Source: Paranoxybacillus sp035645275
GTDB taxonomy: Bacteria; Bacillota; Bacilli; Bacillales; Anoxybacillaceae
Length of the DNA: 64,000 bases
Direction of reading: 5' to 3'
NCBI GenBank assembly: GCA_035645275.1
Contig: DASQMX010000026.1
Coordinates: 1 to 64,000 of the forward strand
A program made the position numbers and the translations under genes. Below are positions 16,060 to 23,388 of this stretch, in pieces; position 1 is the stretch's first letter; the number at the start of each line of letters is the position of its first letter. The notes beneath the pieces are model-generated. The model was not told where the DNA came from. It did no database searches and saw only the letters and a program-made list of their open reading frames with translations.

Positions 16060-16093
16060 TCCCTCAGATTTATAGAATCTGAGGGATTTTTTG
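16060..16093 (+). terminator. Terminator after the two-module gene
   Basis: CCCTCAGATT and AATCTGAGGG flank a 5-nt loop, followed by ATTTTTTG. It also faces the convergent MFS gene. Confidence 0.88.
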
Positions 16094-16154
16094 ATTACTG
16101 ATAATGATGTGTTATGGTAACTAGCTTCTCGTTATATAGAGGGGATTGATAGAA

Positions 16155-17396
16155 CTATCCACTTGAACGTTCTCCTTCTAAATATATTCCCTTTTTACGA
16201 ATAGAAAGCTGCACAAAACCGTACAAAGATGAGAAAATTAGTAAGCAGCCTGAAAAAATATAGACGAGACGAACGCCAATAAGATCGGTTAAAGCACCTA
16301 TGCCAATAATAGAAAAAATAAAGATGAATTGCACGAATGAAGATCTCGCGGCAAGAATTTTTGTTAACGTTTTTTCATCGGCGCTATTTTGTAACATTGT
16401 TTCTTGCGCTAAATCACGCAATTGATAAGACGGTCCCATTAACAACACCAAAAATAAGGCCATATAAGGATTAGACATAAATCCATACGTAAATGTTAAT
16501 ACCCCGAATAGAAAAGAGCCACCCAACATAAATAAAGTCAAACGTCCTTCCATGATTTTAGATAGGCGGTAAACAAAAAGTCCACCTAAAATCGTTCCTA
16601 AATAATACCCTCCATTAATATATCCCCACCAAGCTTCTCCTTTGTGAAGAGCTTTTTCAACAAATGTTAAAGTGACAGCTCCCATCCATATCGTTCCGAC
16701 CCAGGCTTCCATCAAATCCATTGTGATCATGACACGCAATCCTTCGTTTTGAAAAAGATGCTTCCAGCCACTTGTTAACCGAGCAAAGAGTGTCTCTTGT
16801 GATTGGATATTAGAAACTTGCTTTACTTTTACTAAAAACAAGCATCCGATGGACAGGAGTAACAAAATGAAGATGATAACAAGAGTTTTTTCTTTTCCAA
16901 TAATAGATAGCAACAACCCACCTAGTGTCCAACCAGCGAATAAAAATGTTTGGTCTACAGTCGAAATGAAGCTATTTGCTTTTACCCTTTTATCTTCAGG
17001 TACAATCGCTCTCATAAGCGAACTTTTAATCGGTGAAAACCAGCCGTTAAAGAAGGAAATAACAGATAAAATGATAAATGTAAGAATCGTGTTTAATGTA
17101 GAGAAAGATTGTAAGAAAAGGAGAAATAAAAATGATAAAAATAGTAGCTGAATCATCTGTGAAACCATCAATAATGAAGGCAGTTGAAATCGCTCAGATA
17201 AAGCTGGTAAAACAATGGTGCTGATCATTCGTGACATCACGCTTATGAGTGGAACAGTTGCTGCTAATGCAGTTGAGCGGGTCTCATCATAAAGATGCAT
17301 CACTACTACCATTGTATAAAGAGCGAACGCAAGGTTTGTTCCTGTTTGGCTTACTAAAAGTGCATAAAATCTAAAATTCAACCTTTTCACCGCCAA
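16155..17396 (-). CDS. MFS transporter
   Basis: A 413-residue major facilitator with about 12 membrane segments. The central loop (RLTSGWKHLFQNEGLRVMIT) and overall layout resemble the MFS_3/enterobactin- and macrolide-exporter-like group, which are drug/proton antiporters, but the substrate cannot be read. It starts 10 nt after the stop of the acetyltransferase gene, so the two share a transcript; a modify-and-export pairing is possible but speculative. Confidence 0.88.
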   Translation of the reverse strand: MAVKRLNFRFYALLVSQTGTNLAFALYTMVVVMHLYDETRSTALAATVPLISVMSRMISTIVLPALSERFQLPSLLMVSQMIQLLFLSFLFLLFLQSFSTLNTILTFIILSVISFFNGWFSPIKSSLMRAIVPEDKRVKANSFISTVDQTFLFAGWTLGGLLLSIIGKEKTLVIIFILLLLSIGCLFLVKVKQVSNIQSQETLFARLTSGWKHLFQNEGLRVMITMDLMEAWVGTIWMGAVTLTFVEKALHKGEAWWGYINGGYYLGTILGGLFVYRLSKIMEGRLTLFMLGGSFLFGVLTFTYGFMSNPYMALFLVLLMGPSYQLRDLAQETMLQNSADEKTLTKILAARSSFVQFIFIFSIIGIGALTDLIGVRLVYIFSGCLLIFSSLYGFVQLSIRKKGIYLEGERSSG

Positions 17397-17406
17397 TTTT
17401 CTTCAT

Positions 17407-17934
17407 TTAATAAATACGGTTTTGATTTAAGTTAGAAAGTGGATAATGTAAAATAAGTTGTACCCCTATTTTACCAAATCTCCTGAGTCCTCTATCTTCA
17501 AACCCTGATTTTTCATATAATCGTCTCGCCGCAAGGTTCTTTTCGTTGACCGCTAGAACAATCTCATTGATATGAGGGAAATGGTTCATGACAAACTTAG
17601 GAAGAAGTTGAAGCGCTTTTTTCGCGTATCCCTTTCCTTGATGAATATAATTGATTGAAAGCGCCCGGAGTAACATTGCATTTAAGTTATTTGTAAAGGA
17701 TTGAATGTCTTTGCCATCATGTAGAACAAAAAAACCGACTGGTGTATCTCTATTCAGAATGACGACAGGATAACGGTTTTCATCTTGGATGGACAAATCA
17801 ATAACTTCAGTCGGGAGCGCAGTAAACTTCTCTTGCTCTGTTGGAAGATAGAAAGTTTGCAGAACCACATCGTGCTCAGGGCCGTAGAAACAAAGCTGTA
17901 CCCGTTCACTTTCCCCTAATCGATTCTTGAGCAT
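17407..17934 (-). CDS. GNAT family N-acetyltransferase
   Basis: A 175-residue acetyl-CoA-dependent acetyltransferase. Core motif A reads LRALSINYIHQGKGYAKKAL, the acetyl-CoA pyrophosphate loop; motif B is NEIVLAVNEKNLAARRLYEKSGF. The typical YjcK/Gcn5-like small-molecule type. First gene of a two-gene unit with the MFS exporter 10 nt downstream. Its substrate is unknown. Confidence 0.9.
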   Translation of the reverse strand: MLKNRLGESERVQLCFYGPEHDVVLQTFYLPTEQEKFTALPTEVIDLSIQDENRYPVVILNRDTPVGFFVLHDGKDIQSFTNNLNAMLLRALSINYIHQGKGYAKKALQLLPKFVMNHFPHINEIVLAVNEKNLAARRLYEKSGFEDRGLRRFGKIGVQLILHYPLSNLNQNRIY

Positions 17935-18003
17935 CTAGTCATTCATCCTCTCTTCCATTCATATTAACAATATTTTGTAAAATAACGGATAATTTAGTAT
18001 TAA

Positions 18004-18063
18004 TAAACCTCTCTCACCTACACGTTGTTTAGAGGTGGGAGACTTCTCGGTGAACATGTTAAA
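18004..18063 (-). mobile_element. 60-nt IS200/IS605-end element without coding (PATE-like)
   Basis: Read on the minus strand it starts TTTAACATG TTCACCGAG, identical for 35 nt to the left end of the tnpB element at 7751, then forms a hairpin CTCCCACC...GGTGAGAG (18041-18011) and ends AGAGGTTTATT, resembling the right end (AGAGGTTCATG). It looks like a left end joined straight to a right end: a palindrome-associated minimal element. Confidence 0.7.
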
Positions 18064-18125
18064 CCTGTTTCTATTGCTTTTTGATTCTTGTTACTTGTTT
18101 TTCCACAGGTTAACTATTATTTAGT

Positions 18126-18284
18126 TTACTTATTTAGTTCGTTGAGGTTAAAATGTGCTATTTCTTCATTGTCTAATGTAACGATCAAGAAAGCATTGAA
18201 ATCATTCCCTTTTGTATTTTTATTAGACGAATATTGAATACAAAAGTTTCGTATTTCTAAGGAGCTTACGTATCTTCTTTCCAT
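18126..18284 (-). CDS. Small hypothetical protein, 52 residues
   Basis: ATG at 18284 follows AAGAGAGG at a suitable distance and gives MERRYVSSLEIRNFC… to TAA at 18126. The composition is that of a soluble protein, with alternating hydrophobic and polar residues (AFLIVTLDNEEIAHFNL) suggesting beta strands. No family recognised. It stands alone between the IS-end element and adhT. It could be the intact start of a longer lost gene. Confidence 0.5.
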   Translation of the reverse strand: MERRYVSSLEIRNFCIQYSSNKNTKGNDFNAFLIVTLDNEEIAHFNLNELNK

Positions 18285-18403
18285 ACTGTTTTGCCTCTCT
18301 TTCTAATTTCTATATATGCTTGTTTTATTGATTATTTAGAACATAGTTTACTTAAAACATCAGGATAACTTTTCAAAAAACATCGGACTATAGAAACACA
18401 ATA

Positions 18404-18440
18404 CAAAAAGAGACTGTCTCGTTTATAGGAGACAGTCTCA
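18404..18440 (-). terminator. Terminator of adhT
   Basis: GAGACTGTCTC and GAGACAGTCTC pair around 8 nt; on the minus strand TTTTTG follows. Confidence 0.85.
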
Positions 18441-18497
18441 GAACATCGTGTTTCTTCATTAGTATTATTGTTGATGTGGAAAAACGGTGTGCAATCT

Positions 18498-19517
18498 TTA
18501 TTTATCTTCTAATGTTAAAACAACACGGCCATTGATTTGACCTTTTAACATTCTGTCAAATACTTCATTAATTTTCTCGAGAGGTTGCACTTCAATAATC
18601 GTTTTTACTTTACCTTCTGATGCGAATTGAAGAGCTTCTTGTAAATCTTTTCGTGTACCGACAATGGAACCGATGATTTTAATTCCGTTTAACACTGTAT
18701 CAAAAATCGGAATTGGCATTTCTTCTGGTGGCAATCCGACAAGCACACACGCTCCGCCTCGGCGAACCGACTTGAACGCAGATTCAAAAGCTGGTTTAGA
18801 CACAGCCGTTACAACTGCTGCGTGTACCCCACCAATTTTATCTTTCATAAATTGCGCTGCATCTTCTTTTTTAGGGTTCACAACAAGATCGGCACCAAGA
18901 TCTTTTGCAAGTTCAAGTTTCTCGTCACCGATATCAACCGCAACGACATTAAGCCCCATCGCTTTAGCGTATTGAACGGCAACGTGTCCAAGACCGCCGA
19001 TACCATAAATCGCTACCCATTCTCCTGGTTTGGCCCCTGTTACTTTTAACGCTTTATATGTCGTAACTCCCGCACAGAAAATTGGCGCAGCTTCTTCAAA
19101 CGGTAAGTTATCAGGAATTTTAACAACATAGTCTGCAGCAGCTCTACAATATTCAGCATATCCCCCATCGACTGAATAGCCTGCATTTTTTTGTTGCTCA
19201 CATAATGTCTCTTGTCCGCTTAAACAATATTCACAGTGGCCGCAAGCAGAATATAGCCAAGGAATTCCAACGCGATCGCCCACTTTTAAATGGGTTACGC
19301 CCGGACCTACTTCTTCAACAATTCCAACTCCTTCATGGCCAGGGATTAAAGGAAGTTTTGGTTTTACCGGCCAATCACCGTGAGCAGCATGCAAGTCAGT
19401 GTGGCATACACCACATGCTTTTATACGAACTAGTACCTCCCCATATGAGATGGTTGGTTTCTCAACCTCTTTTACTTTTAAAGGTTCCTTAAATTGCTCA
19501 ACTACTGCAGCTTTCAT
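18498..19517 (-). CDS. adhT: Zinc-dependent alcohol dehydrogenase, ADH-T type
   Basis: NAD-dependent medium-chain alcohol dehydrogenase interconverting primary alcohols and aldehydes, usually ethanol and acetaldehyde. The 339 residues follow the G. stearothermophilus ADH-T almost throughout. Catalytic zinc ligands Cys38, His61 and Cys148, with Thr40 and Glu62 in place; structural zinc ligands Cys92, Cys95, Cys98 and Cys106. The NAD site is GIGGLGH (172-178). Monocistronic: own terminator below and a leader with a tandem repeat above. The start follows GGGAGGGGATATAT. The near match to thermophile enzymes is the best single clue to the host. Confidence 0.96.
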   Translation of the reverse strand: MKAAVVEQFKEPLKVKEVEKPTISYGEVLVRIKACGVCHTDLHAAHGDWPVKPKLPLIPGHEGVGIVEEVGPGVTHLKVGDRVGIPWLYSACGHCEYCLSGQETLCEQQKNAGYSVDGGYAEYCRAAADYVVKIPDNLPFEEAAPIFCAGVTTYKALKVTGAKPGEWVAIYGIGGLGHVAVQYAKAMGLNVVAVDIGDEKLELAKDLGADLVVNPKKEDAAQFMKDKIGGVHAAVVTAVSKPAFESAFKSVRRGGACVLVGLPPEEMPIPIFDTVLNGIKIIGSIVGTRKDLQEALQFASEGKVKTIIEVQPLEKINEVFDRMLKGQINGRVVLTLEDK

Positions 19518-19556
19518 ATATATCCCCTCCCATGTGCTTGAAAAAAGAATCCTTTT

Positions 19557-19602
19557 GTAAATATCATTAAGATATTCTGCTCGTAAATATCATAAGATAT
19601 TC
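19557..19602 (-). promoter_or_regulatory. Tandem 20-nt repeat in the adhT leader
   Basis: GAATATCTTAATGATATTTAC (19577-19557) and GAATATCTTATGATATTTAC (19602-19583) repeat with a 5-nt gap and one base difference; each is itself an imperfect palindrome. Placed 40 nt above the start, they may be operator sites for an adhT regulator. Confidence 0.6.
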
Positions 19603-19716
19603 TACTTTTTGTATGAAGCTGTCATACACCAAGTTCAAAAATTTGTCGAAAAGATTTGTCTAAAATGTTAATATTTACAAAAATTATCGACAGCAAAGAC
19701 ACCGTTCTCGTTATTT

Positions 19717-20010
19717 TTACGGCATTGAATTTATAATCGCCTCAATAGCTATGGCAAGTAAACTTAATATAACAGTCATTAAGGTAGAGCTAAACAACAT
19801 TTTCCTAAAAATAGAAAATGTTTTTGATTTCAGTTTTCCATTTCTCCGATATAATAAATAAAAGAAAACACCCAAAACCATCGAACTAATCCAAGACGTC
19901 AAACCCAATTCTGTAGCTAACTTCTGCCAGTCAAATATCCAAAAATAAAGAATCATAAAATGAACTACAATCAACGGAAAGGTTACAATGAGCAATAGTT
20001 TATAGAGCAA
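19717..20010 (-). CDS. Hypothetical small membrane protein
   Basis: A 97-residue protein with three probable membrane segments (about residues 4-26, 38-55 and 70-92) separated by a basic loop RRNGKLKSKTFS. No family recognised. It follows the acetyltransferase gene at 20024 by 13 nt on the same strand, so it is likely cotranscribed. The start follows AGAGGGATACTTTTG. Confidence 0.7.
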   Translation of the reverse strand: MLYKLLLIVTFPLIVVHFMILYFWIFDWQKLATELGLTSWISSMVLGVFFYLLYRRNGKLKSKTFSIFRKMLFSSTLMTVILSLLAIAIEAIINSMP

Positions 20011-20023
20011 AAGTATCCCTCTT

Positions 20024-20461
20024 CTATGACAGTCTTTTTAGAAATACATAGCTCACTTTATCGTATTGCATTTTTTCCTCATAAAAACGATGGGCGTCAA
20101 CACGTTGTAATCCCGATGATAAGGATACAATCTTATAACCATTTTCTTTCGACCACTGATGTACATATGATAAGAGTTTTTCACCATATCCTTTTGAACG
20201 TTCGCTTGGTTCTGTCACTAAGTCGCAAACCCAAATAAACCGCCCATTGTACAAAGTGATCATTGGCATAAAGCCGACAACGGCAACGATTTTGTTATGA
20301 TCATAAAGGGCAAATAATCTATATCCCTCTTCTTCACGCGCCTCATGAACTAATGCAAGATATGAATGTTCATCAAGATGTGGTCTTAAATGCTTCATCA
20401 CAGGAAATGCCTCTAAAATTTCCTGATTCGTTTGCAGTTCTTTAATCAAAGTGGCTGCCAT
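20024..20461 (-). CDS. GNAT family N-acetyltransferase
   Basis: A 145-residue acetyltransferase from the ATG at 20461, placed 6 nt after GGGGGAG; an upstream ATG at 20491 would add ten residues but lacks a site. Motif A is VCDLVTEPSERSKGYGEKLL, motif B KIVSLSSGLQRVDAHRFYEEKM. This RVDAHRFYE ending is common in GNATs that act on small amines or amino acids. It overlaps no neighbour and precedes a small membrane protein by 13 nt. Substrate unknown. Confidence 0.9.
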   Translation of the reverse strand: MAATLIKELQTNQEILEAFPVMKHLRPHLDEHSYLALVHEAREEEGYRLFALYDHNKIVAVVGFMPMITLYNGRFIWVCDLVTEPSERSKGYGEKLLSYVHQWSKENGYKIVSLSSGLQRVDAHRFYEEKMQYDKVSYVFLKRLS

Positions 20462-20544
20462 ATTCATCTCCCCCATATGTATATCTTTCATAAGGCTGAA
20501 TTTCTCTCATTACCTCGTCTGAATCCTTTCTCTCCCCTTTGCCA

Positions 20545-20874
20545 CTACTGTCTGTTTGTGACTTGATGGGAAAGAAGGCATGAAAGACCAATTAATAAAC
20601 AGGCTACACTAATGGTCCATAAAACACCGGAAACTCCTATACTCAATGATGCGTTTTCCGATCCCATCAGATGTTGATGTTCAAAGGTATTTATAGCTTC
20701 TAAAAGTTTGTATCCCGCCAAAGCAAAGAAAACCACGTGTCCGATGAACCAACTGAAGGCTTTTCTGCTGAATTTGTAATGAAACCAGAGAACGATTAGA
20801 ACCACGTGTTCAATCCCGATCACGATCGCAAATCCCCAATTCAGCATTCCGTATACTTCCGCTTCTAAATACAT
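20545..20874 (-). CDS. Hypothetical membrane protein (DUF6713-like)
   Basis: About 109 residues from the ATG at 20874, preceded by GAGGTGAGGGA. Four hydrophobic segments: GMLNWGFAIVIGIEHVVLIV, FSWFIGHVVFFALAGYKLL, and two near the C-terminus. The short acidic/histidine loop NTFEHQHLMGSEN lies between the second and third. The layout suggests a small integral membrane protein; a DUF6713-type assignment is tentative. Confidence 0.65.
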   Translation of the reverse strand: MYLEAEVYGMLNWGFAIVIGIEHVVLIVLWFHYKFSRKAFSWFIGHVVFFALAGYKLLEAINTFEHQHLMGSENASLSIGVSGVLWTISVACLLIGLSCLLSHQVTNRQ

Positions 20875-21004
20875 TCCCTCACCTCTAATCACAATGGTTT
20901 CCGCTGCCTATGAACATTACTGATTGGAATCCAAACAAATTGTCATAAACTACTTCTCGGCTTCGAGCAGATGAACTCTTTTTAAATCCTCCATCACGCC
21001 ATCT

Positions 21005-21859
21005 CTATACATCCACCACAAGCGTATCATATGCCATCTCAATATTTAGACCCTCTTCGTTTAAACGTTTTTCTACCTTTTTTAGTTCATCAAAACTCAG
21101 CCCATTCATTTCGTCAATGTGCGTTAATATTGTTTTCTTAGGATTAAGTTCTTTTATCATTTCTAATGTTTCAGCAAAAGTGGCTTCTTCTTTTAGTACA
21201 GGATGTTCTGAAGTGATTAATCTTTCGCCTGTAAGTGGATGATATTCAAAAATCCCGATAGGCAAAATGGCAAGATCAACACCTTGCAATTCTTGAGGAG
21301 GTTTCCAGTTATTCAGTTCATCAAGAGCAATCAACACTTTTTTATTGTTTGTTTTTAATAAAAATGCATAAACATAATCTTCTGCCAAACGGAATGGCCA
21401 TATTTCTGTATCATTTATCCAAACTCGATCACCATCTTTTAGTTTATGAAGCCGTATGTACCCTTGTTGAGAAAAGAATTGAAGGTGTTCTCCGCTTCCA
21501 AGACGATGATTAAAATCGACGGCGACTTGTTCAGGTAAATAGACATCGGTTTGTTTGTTTTTTGGCGGATAATTCACCCAATCCGCATTGATCGATTCCA
21601 AAATTCTTCTTCCCATCACATGGTCTGGATGCCAATGCGAGTAAAACACTCCGTTGATCTCGGTAATATTCGAACGATTAATTTGATAATATATATCTTC
21701 AGGGGTATCGAATAAAAGATTTGGTCCGTGCACAAACAAACTAGGACCGGAGCGGCTATATGGCACACCTTTGACTCTTGCTTCTTCACATACTCGACAG
21801 CGACAAAGAGGACGAGGGATGGTCATCGCTCCCCCTGTTCCAAGAAATTCAATTTTCAA
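21005..21859 (-). CDS. MBL-fold metallohydrolase, PhnP-like
   Basis: A metallo-beta-lactamase-fold hydrolase of about 284 residues. The N-terminus KIEFLGTGGAMTIPRPLCRC is typical of PhnP/RNase Z-related enzymes, with a CRCRVC cluster like the PhnP structural zinc site. The metal motif is SHWHPDHV; further ligands lie in ALDELN and LTHIDEM. PhnP cleaves cyclic phosphodiesters; the substrate here is not known. A TTG at 21859 with GGAGTGATAAAG before it is preferred over the ATG at 21877, which has no ribosome site. Confidence 0.85.
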   Translation of the reverse strand: MKIEFLGTGGAMTIPRPLCRCRVCEEARVKGVPYSRSGPSLFVHGPNLLFDTPEDIYYQINRSNITEINGVFYSHWHPDHVMGRRILESINADWVNYPPKNKQTDVYLPEQVAVDFNHRLGSGEHLQFFSQQGYIRLHKLKDGDRVWINDTEIWPFRLAEDYVYAFLLKTNNKKVLIALDELNNWKPPQELQGVDLAILPIGIFEYHPLTGERLITSEHPVLKEEATFAETLEMIKELNPKKTILTHIDEMNGLSFDELKKVEKRLNEEGLNIEMAYDTLVVDV

Positions 21860-21945
21860 CTTTATCACTCCAGACATCTGAAAATTTTGGTAAATATCAA
21901 TATACCACTAATTATGTACAAATTCCTCTTGATTCTACTTAAGTA

Positions 21946-22413
21946 TCATATTGATGAACCAGAAAAAACACGGATAATAGCCCCTTCTTCTTTACGCACA
22001 GGCATATCCTTACTTTTTAAATTTTGATAACGAGGCTCGGTCATTTTTTTCGCGCTCGGCAAATTAATCCATAACTGCAGACTATGCACGGTAGAACCAG
22101 GTGCCGGGTCTTCTTTATGAATGACGCCTCTCCCAGCTGTCATCCATTGCACATCTCCCGGCTCCAGTTTTCCATAACCTGCTTTATTATCAAAATGTTC
22201 AAGTACTCCATCAATCACATATGTCACCGTTTCAATGCCGCGATGCGGATGAATATCGAACGTCCCTCTTTGGAAAAAATCTTCGGCAAGCATTAAAAAC
22301 GGGTCGTATTCTTGCCAATTCCCCGGTTCTAAAACAAAGCCATTCCGATGAATCGGGCTGTTTGTTTGGTACTGCACCGTTTTAATACGGCGAATGCCTC
22401 GCTGTTTTTTCAT
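21946..22413 (-). pseudogene. Pirin, truncated after the N-terminal cupin
   Basis: The 155-residue frame carries the pirin metal site HPHRGIETVTYV and the second cupin ligand region WMTAGRGVIHKED, then stops right after RVFSGSS, where the family continues into a second cupin (total 230-290 residues). The remaining half is not found in any frame downstream. Pirins are iron-binding cupins, some with quercetinase activity; single-domain products are unlikely to fold properly. Could still be made, as start and site (GGAGGAGATACCGTT) look intact. Confidence 0.7.
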
Positions 22414-22493
22414 AACGGTATCTCCTCCTGTTTCTCGTTGACGTTGTTTAGCTTTCTATGTTGTTATCGTTACATCTTTACCAATAGATTCAT

Positions 22494-23114
22494 TCAATCT
22501 TTCTTAATCAATTCAATAAAATGGTAAATAATCCTTGCCGTTAACCCCCAAATGACTTTATTTTCATAATAATAAAAGTGCTCATCCATTTTTCGAGGAC
22601 GCCAATTATAATTTTCTCCGTTCGGAATCTTATCAAACGGAAAATTCGCTTCAGGTTCTACTTTGAAGTGAACATGATAAACTTCCGGCGCCGTTTGTTG
22701 AAAGAAGGATAGCGGAACAGTAAATATTTCAGCGACTTCCTCTTTATTTGGTTTCATCTTATGAGAATGACTAATCGTAGCAACAAACGGGTAAATGATC
22801 GTGTCAAAAGGAGACACGATATAATCTAAAGGAAAAATGTTAGTAATGTTCGCTTTTTCAATCCCTAATTCTTCGACTGTCTCCCGAATGGCTGCTTCTT
22901 GGGCATTTTTGTCATTTTCATCGATTTTTCCACCAGGAAAGCAAATTTCTCCAGGCTGCCTGTTTAAATGAAACGCTCTGACTTCAAATAAGACGTGAAA
23001 TTCGTCATCTTTTTCGATTAACGGTAAAAGTACCGCGAATTGGCTGAATTGTTCCTGTCCTAACAAAGTCGGTGTTCGATTGCTTAATTTGTCAATGATT
23101 GTCTTATATTCCAT
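22494..23114 (-). CDS. Nudix hydrolase (CoA pyrophosphatase-like)
   Basis: A 206-residue Nudix enzyme from ATG 23114, preceded by GAGGGTAAGACG; a longer frame from 23183 has no site. The Nudix box is GGKIDENDKNAQEAAIRETV then EELGI (GX5EX7REUXEEXGU). The preceding block EVRAFHLNRQPGEICFPGG corresponds to the UPF0035 signature of the CoA/acyl-CoA diphosphatase branch (E. coli NudL, B. subtilis YeaB). It would cleave CoA to 3',5'-ADP and phosphopantetheine in the cytoplasm; specificity is from family only. Confidence 0.9.
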   Translation of the reverse strand: MEYKTIIDKLSNRTPTLLGQEQFSQFAVLLPLIEKDDEFHVLFEVRAFHLNRQPGEICFPGGKIDENDKNAQEAAIRETVEELGIEKANITNIFPLDYIVSPFDTIIYPFVATISHSHKMKPNKEEVAEIFTVPLSFFQQTAPEVYHVHFKVEPEANFPFDKIPNGENYNWRPRKMDEHFYYYENKVIWGLTARIIYHFIELIKKD

Positions 23115-23240
23115 CGTCTTACCCTCATTTCTTGCTTCATCTTCATACTTAATATATGTTTCCGCATCATCCATCGTAATCAAGAATGTGCTCCTTCATT
23201 GCCGATAAAACGATTATCATCACATAATCGCATGCCAACG

Positions 23241-23300
23241 TTTTATAAATAAGCGAGAAGGCTCCCACTTCTAAACGAAGTAAAAGTGGAAGTAGTTCGA
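23241..23300 (+). mobile_element. Degenerate IS200/IS605-end hairpin
   Basis: TTTATAAATAAGCGAGAAGG followed by CTCCCACTT (23262-23270) and AAGTGGAAG (23284-23292) parallels the TTTAAC-GAGAAG-hairpin layout of the tnpB left end. Several base changes; no coding. Confidence 0.5.
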
Positions 23301-23388
23301 TATAATCTCATCACGTTTGAAAACGAATGGCAATAGGGGATTCCTCGTTGATTTTTAACAGAAAAAATTTATCTTCATCAATGGAATG

